From the NCBI RefSeq assembly GCF_964340395.1, contig NC_135558.1, positions 12,566,001 through 12,630,000 of the forward strand: a stretch of DNA of 64,000 nt. Reading direction: 5' to 3'. Shown here piece by piece: positions 34,294 to 42,880 of the stretch. Both the position numbers and the translations under genes were made by a program. The DNA comes from Glandiceps talaboti. Lineage: Eukaryota > Hemichordata > Enteropneusta > Spengelidae. Numbering within the stretch: position 1 is the first letter of the stretch; every line of letters starts with the position of its first letter. Below the pieces are notes generated by a model. The model was not told the origin of the DNA. It made no database searches and saw only the letters and a program-made list of their open reading frames with translations.

Positions 34294-37200
34294 GTCATTT
34301 ATAAAGTGCCATTATCCAGTACTAAGTAAAGTTCAGAGGAATTCCACAGCTACGTGTTGAAAGCTATGCTGAAAAGATGTTTCAGCTTCTTCCTAAAGCC
34401 ATAAGCTGTGGGCTATTGCCGTATTTCCAGTTGTCGTGTTCAAGAGGTGTTGCACTCATGCTATTGTTTGTTAGTGACAACATAAAGTAGAGCACCCATA
34501 ACAATAAGGTTAACATACCGGTATATATTTTTTTTGTCCATGTCATTCATACGTCCACAACTATCATGTTCATAATTCTAATTTTCCAACTTTTGATGTG
34601 CACAGGGAAGCTAACAAGGAACTGGTGAATCGTGACCAAGAACTAACAGACCTTGACCATGCACTGAAGGAACGACAATGGGAGTTGAAACAGAGGGCAG
34701 CCCAGGTGACTCAGCTGGACATGACTATGAAAGAACACCGTAGTGAAATGGAACAGAAGGTGATGAGACTAGAAGCACAGTTGAATAAGAGTCAATGTGA
34801 ACTCAAAGAAAGAGCTAAACAGGTATGGGTCATCAGAGTTTTAGGTTTGATATCTTTCATTGTGCAGGTGCTTTACCTGAGTATTATGACTCTTCAACCT
34901 ACAGAGCTGTACATGTCTTCCATATGTTTACAGTGTCATAGCCGGTTATAAATGGAACCTTTTCTGTTCAGCCAGTCTGCAAGAAGTACTAACAGAGTTA
35001 TCGTTGCGTTATCTGTCGTTCTGCAATTTCTCGCATCTTTTTGTGGCTTTTTGTAAGGCCAAATGATAGAAATGTACCTGTCTCTCAATCAGTTCACACA
35101 GTCTGTAAATGGGGCCGTGTTTTCTGTTAGGTCAGTGTATAAGAAGTATTCGTGTACCTATTATATTAACACTGGTCAGGGAACAAATTTGAGGGGAAAC
35201 CCTAACTGAGGTGAGGTGATTGCACATGGCAAAAGAGCTGAAAAACTTTCTTTCAAATGTATTGATTATCATTTACATTTGTAGATGGGTGGTGTGTCTT
35301 TTATGAAGACTTGTTTTAAGACCAATGTGCACTGATGTGAAATCAAGTGAAGATGTTTTTATTTAGCATATATTTGATTTGTTTTGTAGATTGCAGACTT
35401 AGATGATAAATTACAACAACAGAAAGAAGAGGAAAGAGAGAAAGGTCTACAATTACAACAACTTGAACAAACTATTCAGAGACAGAAGAATGAAGTCAGT
35501 CAGAAAACTGATAAAATCTCTGCTCTTGAAAAGGTAGGAAGTTCAAAGGTGTTCAAATCGTGTTTTGGACTAGTAACTATAACATAGAATTTGAATGTAA
35601 GAGGAACTCAATCTTCCTGTAAGACATGAATAACCATGAAAATTAGTTGTAGTATAGTGTTTGCTGAAATTTTCTATGAAAAAAAGTAGAGAAAACTCCT
35701 AGAAAAATAGTTCATATGAAATGGTCTGCCAAATATGTTGGAATTTCCCATTACCTGTCAATTCAACTTCTTGTTACAGCAAGTCAAGCCACCTGAAATA
35801 TAATTTGACTACCTAGGTGCGTCATAAAAATAACTATCATGTGATTTTTTTGATCCACACTGTGATTTCTGCTCTACATACTACATACACTACTATGGGT
35901 GTACATGAGAATACGTTATCCTTTTTTGTTCTATTTTGACCCTCCAGCATGAGGTGAAATGCTATTGCAGGTACTGAGAATTAGCAGTAGATTTGAGAAT
36001 TATTGCAAATTTAACACCTGAAAAGTTGGATAAATTGACCACTAAGAAGTCCTCAACAAGACTCCTGAAACTCAATGGGGAATCGAAATGACTGTTTTAG
36101 AGAAATTATAGTGAAATTCAAACATTCATAAATTATTTAGTTTATTGATGTCCACTTCATTGATTCATTCATCCATTCATTTTCTCAACCAACTTTGTTT
36201 TCAAATTGCCCCTAGATCATTAGTGTAAATAGCTTTTATTTACTATTGTCAGCTTGTCACACTTTCTGTGTTGGTATGTACATAACATGTTGCACATAGT
36301 GAGGCTGGGTGTGAATCTGTCTTGTTAAAACAAAAGCAATTGCCCATTGCGTGTGTGAGGGCGCTAATGCATCTCAGTGTACTAATCACAATTTTGATAT
36401 TTACATTGGCAGAAAATCAAAGAACAGAGTTGTAAGATTGAAAACCAAAGAGATGAGGAACTAGAACAAGGCCAGCAGCTGAGAATAACAAGAGAACAAA
36501 TGCAGAGACAACATATGGAATTGAACGATGTCAAGAAACAACTTGCACAGGCACAAAGAGAAAAAGTAAGATGTTAGACTGTAAACATGGAAATTTTCGC
36601 TGATGACTTATTTTCACTTATTTTACTGGAAAACGAAAAGCAAAAATAAGTAGTGACTAAAATACCTTCTTGTACATGAACACAATGTACTAGTCTGGTA
36701 ATTAGTAAAAATTAGACTTTCAAGACTGTAAAATCACAAAATTTTCTAGTAGTGAAAATATGTAGGTTTACCATATTATAGGTAATTGAATCAAGGGAGA
36801 ACTGGAAATCTGGTAAAACATCAATGTGATACCTCTGTCAGCTTAAAGGCCTAGGATTCTGTCTCAGGTTCTTACAGCAGAGTTATTTTATCAGTATTGG
36901 TGGAGTCAAAATGATTACATGTATCATTCTGTTGTTCTGGACTAACTTATTTTATAACTCTGCCAAACAACTGTTTTTCAATCCTAATTCAAACTGATCT
37001 AATGTGTCAAATCAGAAATGTGTGTGTGTCTTTGTGTCTGTGTGTTTGTGTGTTTGTGTGTGTTAGTGTCTGTGTGACTGACTGACTGTCTGTGTGTATG
37101 TGTGTGACTGCATGTGTGTGTGACTGAATATGTATGTGTGTGTGTGTCTGTGTGTATGTGTGTATGTATGTATGTGTGTGTGTGTTTGTCTGTCTGTCTG

Positions 37201-37308
37201 TGTTTGTGTTTGTGCCTGTGTGACTGACTGTCTGTGTGTGTATGTGTGTGTGTGATTGCATGTGTGTGTGACTGAATATGTATGTCTGTGTCTGTCTGTC
37301 TGTCTGTA

Positions 37309-37350
<42 letters not shown>

Positions 37351-38278
37351 CAATTGGTATCTACACATTTTTATTCATGTCATACCAAAAGTCAGTGAGG
37401 ATGATGCAAAAAAAATCAAATCAAATCATAGTGAATGTGAATACATTTGAAATGACTAGTTGTTATTGACTTCATTTACAGGATCGTCTAACTAGAGAGG
37501 TGGAAGAAGCCATGCAGGTATGGCATAGCAAGGAGGCAGACTGTGCTAGGATGGCTGACGAACTAGGTACTACCAGGGGAAGAGAAGCTGCAGGAGAGTC
37601 CAGATTTATGGCTGAAATACAACGAATGAAGGCTTCCCATGAATTAGATATGAAACAAAAAGATTTGGAGGTCAGTATGTGAAATAGTTTATCATATAAA
37701 CCACAAAATCATCATATTTATTTATTTATTTATTTATTTTATTAATTTATTAATTTATTAATTTATTTGTAATGTAAGTTTCTGTCTACATGTATACTGC
37801 CTCAGTAAAACTAAACAAATCCAATTGTACAAATGTTGCACTGCCAGTGTCGTAGGAGTTGGACTGGACTAGCTTTGCTCTTTTTCCATGACAACAAATC
37901 AAGTTTCCATGGCAACACATCAAATTGCAATTGATCGGTGAGATGTATCACAAAATTCTCCTAGAATATGCATTACTTGACCTCAAGAATTCAACCCAGT
38001 GGTATCCGTGGGCACCTGGTAGGACTGAAGTTGCTAAATCAAGGATTTGATAGTACTCGTGTGCTGAAACTGGCCACAATGGATTGTATACTCCCCAGGC
38101 AGTTAAAAGATCTAAAGAATGTGTATGTTGTTATAAGTTCATGCCAGGGGTAATATTTTTATAAGTGCCATGAGCATAATGTAAGAAAGTGCAACATATA
38201 ACTCTACAGTGTGTGTGTGTATATACATACATACTACATACATACATACATACATACATACATACATACATACATACA

Positions 38279-38311
<33 letters not shown>

Positions 38312-41300
38312 GTATAACTTATCACTGAATGTTTTATTATGAACTCGCTGTAGATTTCCAGTTTACAAGAAAGTCATGCCAGTCTGTTGACAACCAAGAA
38401 CGCGTCAGAATCTAACCATAGATTAGAACTACAACAGCAGGAAGAAAAAGAAAAGGAACTTAAACAGCAAATGATTGCACTGGAAGATAAATTAACCAGT
38501 TTAGAAAATGAACTACGTGCCAGGCAGGATGTCATCGATGCAGCCAATGAAGCACTTGTTATCAAGGTAAGAAATTTGAGAAAAAATTTGTAGACTTTGA
38601 GAATGCTACTTTACACTGCACTTAATTTTGTATCAGTTTGGTAGACTGATTCTTATTGGTTGAAGTCCTGGTAGATGAAACAAAATGGTTGTTGGTATAG
38701 TAGTCCATTGCTGATTGGTTAAAGCTCCAGTAGATGTTACAAAGCACTTCTCATGTTATTTCCTTTGTAGTGATGTGAATGTATGTGTTTCAACATTTTT
38801 CTTTCTCAATTTGTCTTTTCTTTTGAGTATTCTTCCAATGAACTGAAGTTTTTCAAATGCCGATATAGCCACGTATGTAGACAATGAAACTGAGCCCTCG
38901 CCTGAAACACGTCTGAGGGACTGTTTTAATAACTTGTTGTTTCCAGTATTTGAACATAATCAGCATTTTGACACTAATGATTTACTTAGGCACAGAAATA
39001 GATTATGCTAAATGAGCTTAAAAAGTTGTGTCAAAATGCATACACTCCCGGTGGCTGTTTGTCAGCTGATGATGTGTTAGCGTAACATCATTTCACTTTA
39101 TTTTACAGGAAGCCGAAGTGGCTCGTCTTAATGCTAAGATCTCTGGTTATGAGAGAGCTACATTTGGAGTTCGGAATCGTGAATGGACTCCGTCAGCATC
39201 CACTCATCAACACCCAGCAACAAATGGACATTTAGCATATAGCATGCCACCATTGTTGCCACCATTAGGTCCAACATTCCCAGTCATGCCTGGATCTCGT
39301 ACTAACCTTCGACGTAGCACCTCTGACTTTTCCCTAGCTGAGCAGTCAACTCTGAATATGTCGGGTATAGATGATCTGCAAAGTGAAGCTGGAACGGTTA
39401 ACACAACTAGAGGGTACTACAATCCGCCGAACACCTACATCAGCAGAGCTCCAGGAACAGAAGTCAGAGCAAGTGATTTATATGCCCCCAAACAATCACC
39501 CACACAGAGCAGACAAGACAGTGAATCCAGACACCCGGGGTCATTTCAAAGTATGCTACAGCAAGCCAATCAGGAATTTGTTTCATCTGTACCCACGACA
39601 CCTAGTAGATATTCACCTCCAAGCCAAAATCCTGAAGTACCAATGTTTGTCGGAACTAGGGATGCCTATGAACGGGGTAGGACTCCCTTTCTCTCCCATT
39701 CTGTGCCCAGTTCACCAGCCAAGCCACCCACAAGGTCCTTGTCACCTGATAGGTACAGGTCACCTGAGATGCCTTCAAGATCACCAATGCGTACAGGTAG
39801 TGGACTTTACAGAGCAAGTTCACAACCACAGCTATATCAGGAAGATGTAGTCACCCCAGGTGAGTTGAATAAAGGATATGTTATACATCCGACATGCAAA
39901 TACAAGATACAGAAGCCTCTGCTGAATAGCACCCCTAGTGGCCAAATTATACAATCTTTTGTCTTTCTCATTTTACTAATATGACATTCAGGTGTGCTTC
40001 ACAGAACTTGTGATGTTTATTGCTACATGCATTATTGTCATCAAACTAGTTTGATCTTTGATGTTACCCATTTATTTCCATCTTTATTTAGTTCTCATGT
40101 ACAGAGCAATTTTTTAAGTATGTACCATTGTACATACCATTGACTACCACAGATTCTTACAGTGAAAACTATTTTAAAAAGCAACATGTGCACCACTGCA
40201 GAATGAATCTAAACATTTTGCATAAGAAACTGCATGGAAATGCCAGGGTTAAAACAGAATTCAAAACCATGGCTTATGTGTGCATAATTTTGAGATACAT
40301 AATTTGTAAAACCCTTGACAGATATTTATTCAAGTATGTCCACATACATTTATTGAAGTGGTTGGACTTATTTTTATTGATAAAATTAAACCAGTCATCT
40401 AGCCCGTTCAACAACCTTAACATGTGATTGATTGAGCAAACAAAAATGCCTCTTACATGAGAAACATCATTTGACAATCAGTTCTGCATCAGTGTAATTG
40501 TGAACATGGTTTTGACATACACTTTTGTTTTATTTTTCCACTACAGGACTTAGAGCAAGTAGTTTAGACAGGTCATCAGGTTCTCCTATTAAGTCACCAC
40601 AGGATCGCTTAGATCAACCCAGGCTAGCAATTCCAACATCTACGCTGAAATCAACATCTCCTGTATCAAGCATGACACCTGAGGAATAGTAAGTCCAGCT
40701 ATATACCTCTTACACATTTCCAAGATGTACCAAGCACAATGTCTCATAACGCCCCCCCCCCCCTTTCCTTCAAACTAAATAGGTTCTTTCAAAATTATGT
40801 AGTACTGAGTCAGTACTACTTTTGATTTTTTATTTAAATGGGGGTTAGCTTGAAGTTCCAAGTAATTTTTAAGGGGACTATTACAACGGGCTCCGTATGT
40901 GAGTGCATGCATCTGTCCATCCATCCATCCACCCGTCTGTTCGTCCGTAACACGTCATTTTTCAGACATACAATATCCGATCTCTTTCAAACCTAGCACA
41001 AAGATGACCCTGTCATATGACATATGTACATCATAACTCAAAAACTGTAATATACATAGATACTTCATTCAAGTGTCTATAACCCCCCCCCCCCCCTATC
41101 AGGTACAAGCTTTCTTTTAAGACATTGACCTTTGACATTGGCATTGACCTTGTTGGTCAGTTGTCAAAATGAAGCTAATTTTTTGCCTATTGCAAACAGT
41201 CTGTAGTATTTATGTGTGGACAGTTTCTTTTAAAATGTTACCCGCATTCCTTTTTATTTTTAAACTGTTCCAATGAGACACATAGAATTAAGTACAGCTT

Positions 41301-41501
41301 AAAAAATTAAGTTGATTTCTTTGTCTGTAAAACAAAATATGAATGTTTCATAATCCACATTCTTTGTATTCTCTTCTCAGCATGGCACACCTACAGGACA
41401 GACTTCGTGTCAACGAAGAAAGAAGACGCAGGATAGATGAACAGTTGGAAAGTGTTCGGGTAACGGCAAAAGAAGCTCATCTGAATGGTGGAATTCGCTA
41501 G
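12668..41501 (+). CDS. CCDC18: Coiled-coil domain-containing protein 18 orthologue, 26 coding exons
   Basis: Joined exons (listed separately) total 5,022 nt, 1,673 residues plus stop, with every junction GT-AG and the frame unbroken. From about residue 100 to 1345 the product is almost continuous heptad-rich coiled coil. Family signatures include [17 protein letters not shown] (exon 6), [14 protein letters not shown] (exon 10), the block [15 protein letters not shown] (residues 1057-1071, exon 19) and [13 protein letters not shown] followed by [11 protein letters not shown] (exons 23-24). All align with vertebrate CCDC18 (about 1,450 aa) in the same order. An acidic/serine N-terminus, a Ser/Thr/Pro linker (residues 421-475) and a Pro/Ser-rich C-terminus flank the rods. 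CCDC18 has no well-established biochemical activity; other long coiled-coil proteins of this sort act as scaffolds, often centrosomal, but nothing here proves that. Linkage to RPL5 as in human 1p22 supports orthology. Confidence 0.93.
15498..15556. repeat. Hairpin with 15-bp perfect arms
   Basis: 'tgcagtgttttctgc' and its exact reverse complement 'gcagaaaacactgca' are separated by about 29 bp. This could be a miniature foldback. There is no sign of a conserved microRNA. Confidence 0.75.
18011..18188. mobile_element. MITE with 13-bp terminal inverted repeats
   Basis: Starts CAGTGTGCCCTCT and ends AGAGGGCACACTG, perfect 13-bp inverted termini; 178 bp, no coding capacity. It is the best-preserved member of the family also seen at 299-452 and 53543-53810. 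Confidence 0.85.
18903..19095 (+). CDS. CCDC18: CCDC18 exon 2 (residues 35-99)
   Basis: Acidic, Ser-rich and predicted disordered: [20 protein letters not shown]. Ends GFSL before gtaag, phase 0. Confidence 0.88.
19658..19834 (+). CDS. CCDC18: CCDC18 exon 3 (residues 100-158)
   Basis: The coiled coil begins here: [20 protein letters not shown], matching the vertebrate 'LREKLNKLRQQNACLVTQNH' segment. Phase 0 at both ends. Confidence 0.92.
21333..22470. repeat. 33-bp minisatellite in CCDC18 intron 3, about 34 copies
   Basis: The unit is 'tttcatgtgttgatgtcatc' followed by 'atatatgtgtaca'; some units lose three bases. It stops about 45 bp before the exon 4 acceptor. As 33 is a multiple of 3, it opens long frames on both strands (up to 296 codons) that are repeat artefacts. 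Near 22240-22285 one unit is inverted. Confidence 0.95.
22516..22625 (+). CDS. CCDC18: CCDC18 exon 4 (residues 159-194)
   Basis: Encodes [20 protein letters not shown] at the start. Ends in phase 2 (AG) before gtaag. Confidence 0.92.
23087..23215 (+). CDS. CCDC18: CCDC18 exon 5 (residues 195-237)
   Basis: [20 protein letters not shown], then a charged heptad helix to QQQKR. Ends in phase 2. Confidence 0.92.
23335..23655. mobile_element. Foldback element in CCDC18 intron 5
   Basis: The left arm (about 23335-23460) and the right arm (about 23530-23655) are inverted copies over about 120 bp: 'ttttaaagctaaacaag' with 'cttgtttagctttaa', 'ttttgtatgtac' with 'gtacatacaaaa', 'actctctcacagtcc' with 'ggactgcgagagagt'. 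The centre of about 70 bp is unpaired. No coding capacity. Confidence 0.85.
24041..24137 (+). CDS. CCDC18: CCDC18 exon 6 (residues 238-270)
   Basis: [20 protein letters not shown], then KTKDKMRK. A diagnostic CCDC18 block (vertebrate RQRNEALYNAEEL). Phase 0 exit. Confidence 0.95.
24643..24764 (+). CDS. CCDC18: CCDC18 exon 7 (residues 271-310)
   Basis: [20 protein letters not shown], then [10 protein letters not shown]. Ends in phase 2 before gtaagc. Confidence 0.92.
24876..25165. mobile_element. Foldback element family 'cctaaggggccttgtcac', copy 1
   Basis: In CCDC18 intron 7. The core hairpin has perfect 33-bp arms (25016-25048 and 25065-25097) around a 16-bp loop. The outer left part ('catgtctatgtctctg', 'gaaatatgagtcaaaatg') is shared with the copies at 62188-62460 and, inverted, 63720-64000. 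It ends about 15 bp before the exon 8 acceptor. Confidence 0.85.
25183..25510 (+). CDS. CCDC18: CCDC18 exon 8 (residues 311-420)
   Basis: Large coiled-coil exon, containing [20 protein letters not shown], equivalent to the vertebrate 'LCQQEIESSRVELRSL'. Phase 0 exit before gtaagc. Confidence 0.95.
25790..26220. repeat. Duplicated ~85-bp segment in CCDC18 intron 8
   Basis: 'cagattgattggcatgg', preceded by 'gaggg(g)gctgtttt' and followed by 'tgtcagaaaaa', occurs at about 25784-25860 and again at about 26130-26205. Confidence 0.7.
26332..26537 (+). CDS. CCDC18: CCDC18 exon 9 (residues 421-488), Ser/Thr/Pro linker
   Basis: A break in the rod: [14 protein letters not shown], then [13 protein letters not shown]. 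Many S/T-P motifs suggest a phosphorylated hinge. Ends in phase 2 (AA) before gtaagtg. A copy of its last ~40 bp lies at 26914-26951. Confidence 0.92.
26583..26921. mobile_element. TIR element inside CCDC18 intron 9
   Basis: Ends are inverted copies: TAGTCTCAGTTACCCAGA at the left, TCTGGGTAACTGAGACTA at the right. About 339 bp, no coding capacity. The sequence directly to its right repeats the end of exon 9. Confidence 0.8.
26914..26960 (+). pseudogene. Duplicated 3' end of CCDC18 exon 9 with its splice donor
   Basis: 'aacagtggtagagctat', then 'gctgaactcaagtaag', repeats 26507-26548 with four changes. It keeps the reading [11 protein letters not shown] and a donor (AA|gtaagg) about 410 bp after the true one. 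No acceptor is obvious next to it, so it is most simply a duplication fragment. Use as an alternative exon end would need an upstream AG. Confidence 0.75.
27035..27168 (+). CDS. CCDC18: CCDC18 exon 10 (residues 489-533)
   Basis: [20 protein letters not shown], matching the vertebrate 'IKLAIKEAEIQKLHAN'. Ends in phase 1 (ATG G) before gtaagt. Confidence 0.95.
27236..27475. repeat. Tandem repeat, about 85-bp unit, about 3 copies
   Basis: Unit anchors are 'ggccacctaagtcattct', 'aaatggatagacaaa' and 'ccattctagata'. In CCDC18 intron 10. Confidence 0.75.
28072..28292 (+). CDS. CCDC18: CCDC18 exon 11 (residues 534-607)
   Basis: [20 protein letters not shown] at the start, ending [10 protein letters not shown]. 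Coiled coil. Phase 0 exit. Confidence 0.93.
28970..29221 (+). CDS. CCDC18: CCDC18 exon 12 (residues 608-691)
   Basis: [20 protein letters not shown], corresponding to vertebrate 'LLTLEKQLEEKIVAYSS'. Ends [14 protein letters not shown]. Phase 0 exit. Confidence 0.95.
29365..29580. repeat. Intronic repeat shared by CCDC18 introns 12 and 15, copy 1
   Basis: About 210 bp aligning collinearly with 31740-31965. Shared exact blocks include 'tttagtctttgttctataaa' and 'aataaagacaaaa'. A dispersed element or a segmental copy. Confidence 0.75.
29972..30106 (+). CDS. CCDC18: CCDC18 exon 13 (residues 692-736)
   Basis: [20 protein letters not shown], ending [11 protein letters not shown] before gttag, phase 0. 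Confidence 0.92.
30849..31043 (+). CDS. CCDC18: CCDC18 exon 14 (residues 737-801)
   Basis: Contains [20 protein letters not shown], the equivalent of vertebrate 'RQLDSALEICKEELVLHL'. Donor gttag, phase 0. Confidence 0.95.
31419..31586 (+). CDS. CCDC18: CCDC18 exon 15 (residues 802-857)
   Basis: Contains [20 protein letters not shown], matching the vertebrate 'QQQMLQQETIRNGELEDTQ'. Donor gttag, phase 0. Confidence 0.95.
31740..31965. repeat. Intronic repeat shared by CCDC18 introns 12 and 15, copy 2
   Basis: Partner of 29365-29580, same orientation. Divergence is substantial, so the copying event is not recent. Confidence 0.75.
32094..32177. mobile_element. Small foldback MITE ('TGTAAGGTAC' family), copy 2
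   Basis: 'tgtaaggtacgtcgtg' at the left, 'caccatggtgtaccttaca' inverted at the right, inner 'gtgtgtgagggcgc' as in 11325-11450. Confidence 0.75.
32258..32400 (+). CDS. CCDC18: CCDC18 exon 16 (residues 858-904)
   Basis: [20 protein letters not shown], then [20 protein letters not shown]. Ends in phase 2 before gtaagt. Confidence 0.95.
32709..32975. repeat. Compound (CA)n microsatellite, CCDC18 intron 16
   Basis: Long CA runs interrupted by 'cttcatgcacacatgca'-type blocks. The His/Thr-rich open frames here are artefacts. Confidence 0.95.
33104..33267 (+). CDS. CCDC18: CCDC18 exon 17 (residues 905-959)
   Basis: [20 protein letters not shown], then [20 protein letters not shown]. Ends in phase 1 before gtgag. 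Confidence 0.93.
33325..33525. repeat. Tandem repeat rich in ATTGG, CCDC18 intron 17
   Basis: About five imperfect units of 'gtgattggtgattggcta', 'attaaat' and a variable tail, giving about nine ATTGG (inverted CCAAT) motifs. A regulatory role is speculation. Confidence 0.8.
33915..34128 (+). CDS. CCDC18: CCDC18 exon 18 (residues 960-1030)
   Basis: [20 protein letters not shown], then [19 protein letters not shown] (vertebrate 'LKSTLRQLQELRDVLQKAQ'). Donor gtgagt after TTG AA, phase 2. Confidence 0.95.
34231..34470. repeat. (AATC)n microsatellite followed by a SINE-like repeat
   Basis: (AATC)n occupies about 34231-34293. It is followed by 'catttataaagtgccattat' and later 'gctgaaaagatgtttcagct', which resemble dispersed repeats common in marine invertebrates. 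Family not assigned. Confidence 0.5.
34606..34822 (+). CDS. CCDC18: CCDC18 exon 19 (residues 1031-1103), signature exon
   Basis: [20 protein letters not shown], then [20 protein letters not shown]. The best-conserved CCDC18 block in the gene. Phase 0 exit before gtatgg. Confidence 0.97.
35390..35533 (+). CDS. CCDC18: CCDC18 exon 20 (residues 1104-1151)
   Basis: [20 protein letters not shown], ending [12 protein letters not shown]. Phase 0. Confidence 0.93.
36413..36565 (+). CDS. CCDC18: CCDC18 exon 21 (residues 1152-1202)
   Basis: [20 protein letters not shown] (vertebrate 'LGQELRLTREQVQNSHTEL'). Phase 0 exit before gtaag. Confidence 0.95.
37018..37350. repeat. Compound (TG)n microsatellite, CCDC18 intron 21
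   Basis: TG runs broken by 'gactgactgtctg' and 'gtatgtatg' blocks; a pure (TG)n tract lies at about 37315-37349. It contains an internal duplication (about 37080-37150 and 37220-37290). Confidence 0.95.
37482..37670 (+). CDS. CCDC18: CCDC18 exon 22 (residues 1203-1265)
   Basis: [20 protein letters not shown], then [19 protein letters not shown] (vertebrate 'HLAEELGASKVREAHLEAR'). Phase 0 exit. Confidence 0.95.
38216..38310. repeat. (TACA)n microsatellite, CCDC18 intron 22
   Basis: 'acatacatac' repeated over about 90 bp, about 45 bp before the exon 23 acceptor. An (ATTT)n patch lies at 37718-37770 in the same intron. Confidence 0.95.
38354..38566 (+). CDS. CCDC18: CCDC18 exon 23 (residues 1266-1336)
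   Basis: [20 protein letters not shown] at the start, ending [19 protein letters not shown] (vertebrate 'QVQDRNEVIEAANEALLTK'). Phase 0. Confidence 0.96.
39109..39859 (+). CDS. CCDC18: CCDC18 exon 24 (residues 1337-1586), Pro/Ser-rich tail
   Basis: Opens with the end of the rod ([17 protein letters not shown]), then [15 protein letters not shown] (vertebrate 'CTKLRRSISASDLTF'), then a long low-complexity Pro/Ser region with many SP motifs ([17 protein letters not shown]). 751 nt, by far the largest exon. Donor CCAG|gtgagt, phase 1; reading on past it meets a stop at 39984. Confidence 0.93.
40547..40688 (+). CDS. CCDC18: CCDC18 exon 25 (residues 1587-1633)
   Basis: [20 protein letters not shown], ending SSMTPEEY. 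Donor is GAA TA|gtaagt, so an unspliced message reads GAA TAG and stops exactly at the exon end. Confidence 0.88.
41381..41501 (+). CDS. CCDC18: CCDC18 exon 26 (residues 1634-1673, stop)
   Basis: A short charged helix, [20 protein letters not shown], ending HLNGGIR before TAG. It keeps frame from exon 25 and follows a clear 'tctcttctcag' acceptor. I recall no counterpart in vertebrate CCDC18, so it may be a lineage-specific end. Confidence 0.82.
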
Positions 41502-42400
41502 CACTTCAACAAGATGAGAGAAATCACTAACATATCCCAATGAAAAAGTAGATACTACAGACACTTTTTATAAAATGGCAGAACTCAAGTGGCTTCCCCA
41601 TAAATATACAGAAATGATCACTTGACTTGAACAATTTGTGGATTTCACCAACTATGGAGAAACAAGTTTACTGTGTCTCCCATAATCTATGTAAAGTTTT
41701 GTCCATACGCTAATAGACCTAGTCTAACTTTTTGGTTTTTTGTTGTTGTTGTGTACATAAATATTTACTTTTTAAAGTTAAGTAAATGTTTTGATGTCAT
41801 CCTGTTGGTAATTGGCATATCAGGCTGGACCATGTTAGCACCCTTGCAGGGCCAAGTGCTTTTTGTAGATAATGTAAACCTGTTAGCCTAAGTTTTGACC
41901 ACTTCAGGGGGAGGGGTGCATAAATTGGAGCCCACCCCCATCTACAATCAAAGTACCCAGGACGCTTACACAGCTCAGTACAGTGAATGTCATAACTTCC
42001 TGTAGAACAGGAAGTCTATGGATATGTTTATCGTCTCAAAGTAGAAATCACTATTTATGATAGAAGTTTTGGATCAACACTCCAGTTTTAATATCCCCAC
42101 ATTTTTATAGTTGTTGAAACAGAAATACATGAAGCCTTGTGTTTTGGGAAACTTAGAGATACATGCAATATATTGGTACTGTTTTCTCAATAGTTACTGA
42201 CTGGGATCAACTTCCACATGGAATCCATATTACCTCATTCTCTTATTCTTTTCAAATGAAACAAGGAAGGACATCAAATGTTTATGATGTCACCTGAATG
42301 CAAAGAAAACATAAAATGTTTGCAAAAAATAACGAAAGAAGTATACATTTTAACGTTGTACTGTAGTATTTGGTGTTTAATGTGTTGTGCCAAATTAATT
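41502..42400 (+). other. CCDC18: CCDC18 3' UTR and downstream flank
   Basis: No further exon seen. The transcript end is unclear: candidate AATAAA signals lie at 43507, 45334 and 45923, all beyond the minisatellite. Confidence 0.45.
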
Positions 42401-42880
42401 GGAATTCATGAAGTCTGCTGGACAGGATCGATTTCTTACAGTTAGACAGTCATTATAGATAGAATCCATGTAGTCTGTTGGACAGGATCAGTTTCTTACA
42501 GTTAGACAGCCATACTAGATGAAATCCATGTAGTCTGTTGGACAGGATCAGTTTCTTACAGTTGGACAGCCATACTAGATGAAATCCATGTAGTCTGTCG
42601 GCCAGGATCGGTTTCTGACAGTTGGACAGCCATACTAGATGAAATCCATGTAGTCTGTTGGACAGGATCAGTTTCTTACAGTTAGACAGCCATACTAGAT
42701 GAAATCCATGTAGTCTGTTGGACAGGATCGGTTTCTGACAGTTGGACAGCCATACTAGATGAAATCCATGTAGTCTGTCGGCCAGGATCGGTTTCTGACA
42801 GTTGGACAGCCATACTAGATGGAATCCATGTAGTCTGTTGGACAGGATCTGTTTCATACAGTTGGACAGCCTAACTAAGT
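42401..42880. repeat. 60-bp minisatellite, eight units, CCDC18 downstream region
   Basis: Units of exactly 60 bp: 'gaaatccatgtagtctgttg', then 'gacaggatcagtttcttaca', then 'gttagacagccatactagat'. Two variants interleave (ttggacaggatcag and tcggccaggatcgg). The minus-strand frame of 134 codons is a period artefact. Confidence 0.95.

Noticed and set aside
39860-39984. Read-through of CCDC18 exon 24 to the stop at 39984 as the main C-terminus
   Set aside because: A strong gtgagt donor at 39860 joins in frame to exon 25, which continues the same Ser/Pro-rich, SP-motif composition; read-through is at most a minor form.
42453-42857. 134-codon minus-strand repeat protein
   Set aside because: Period of exactly 60 bp keeps the frame open; no start context, splice sites or homology.
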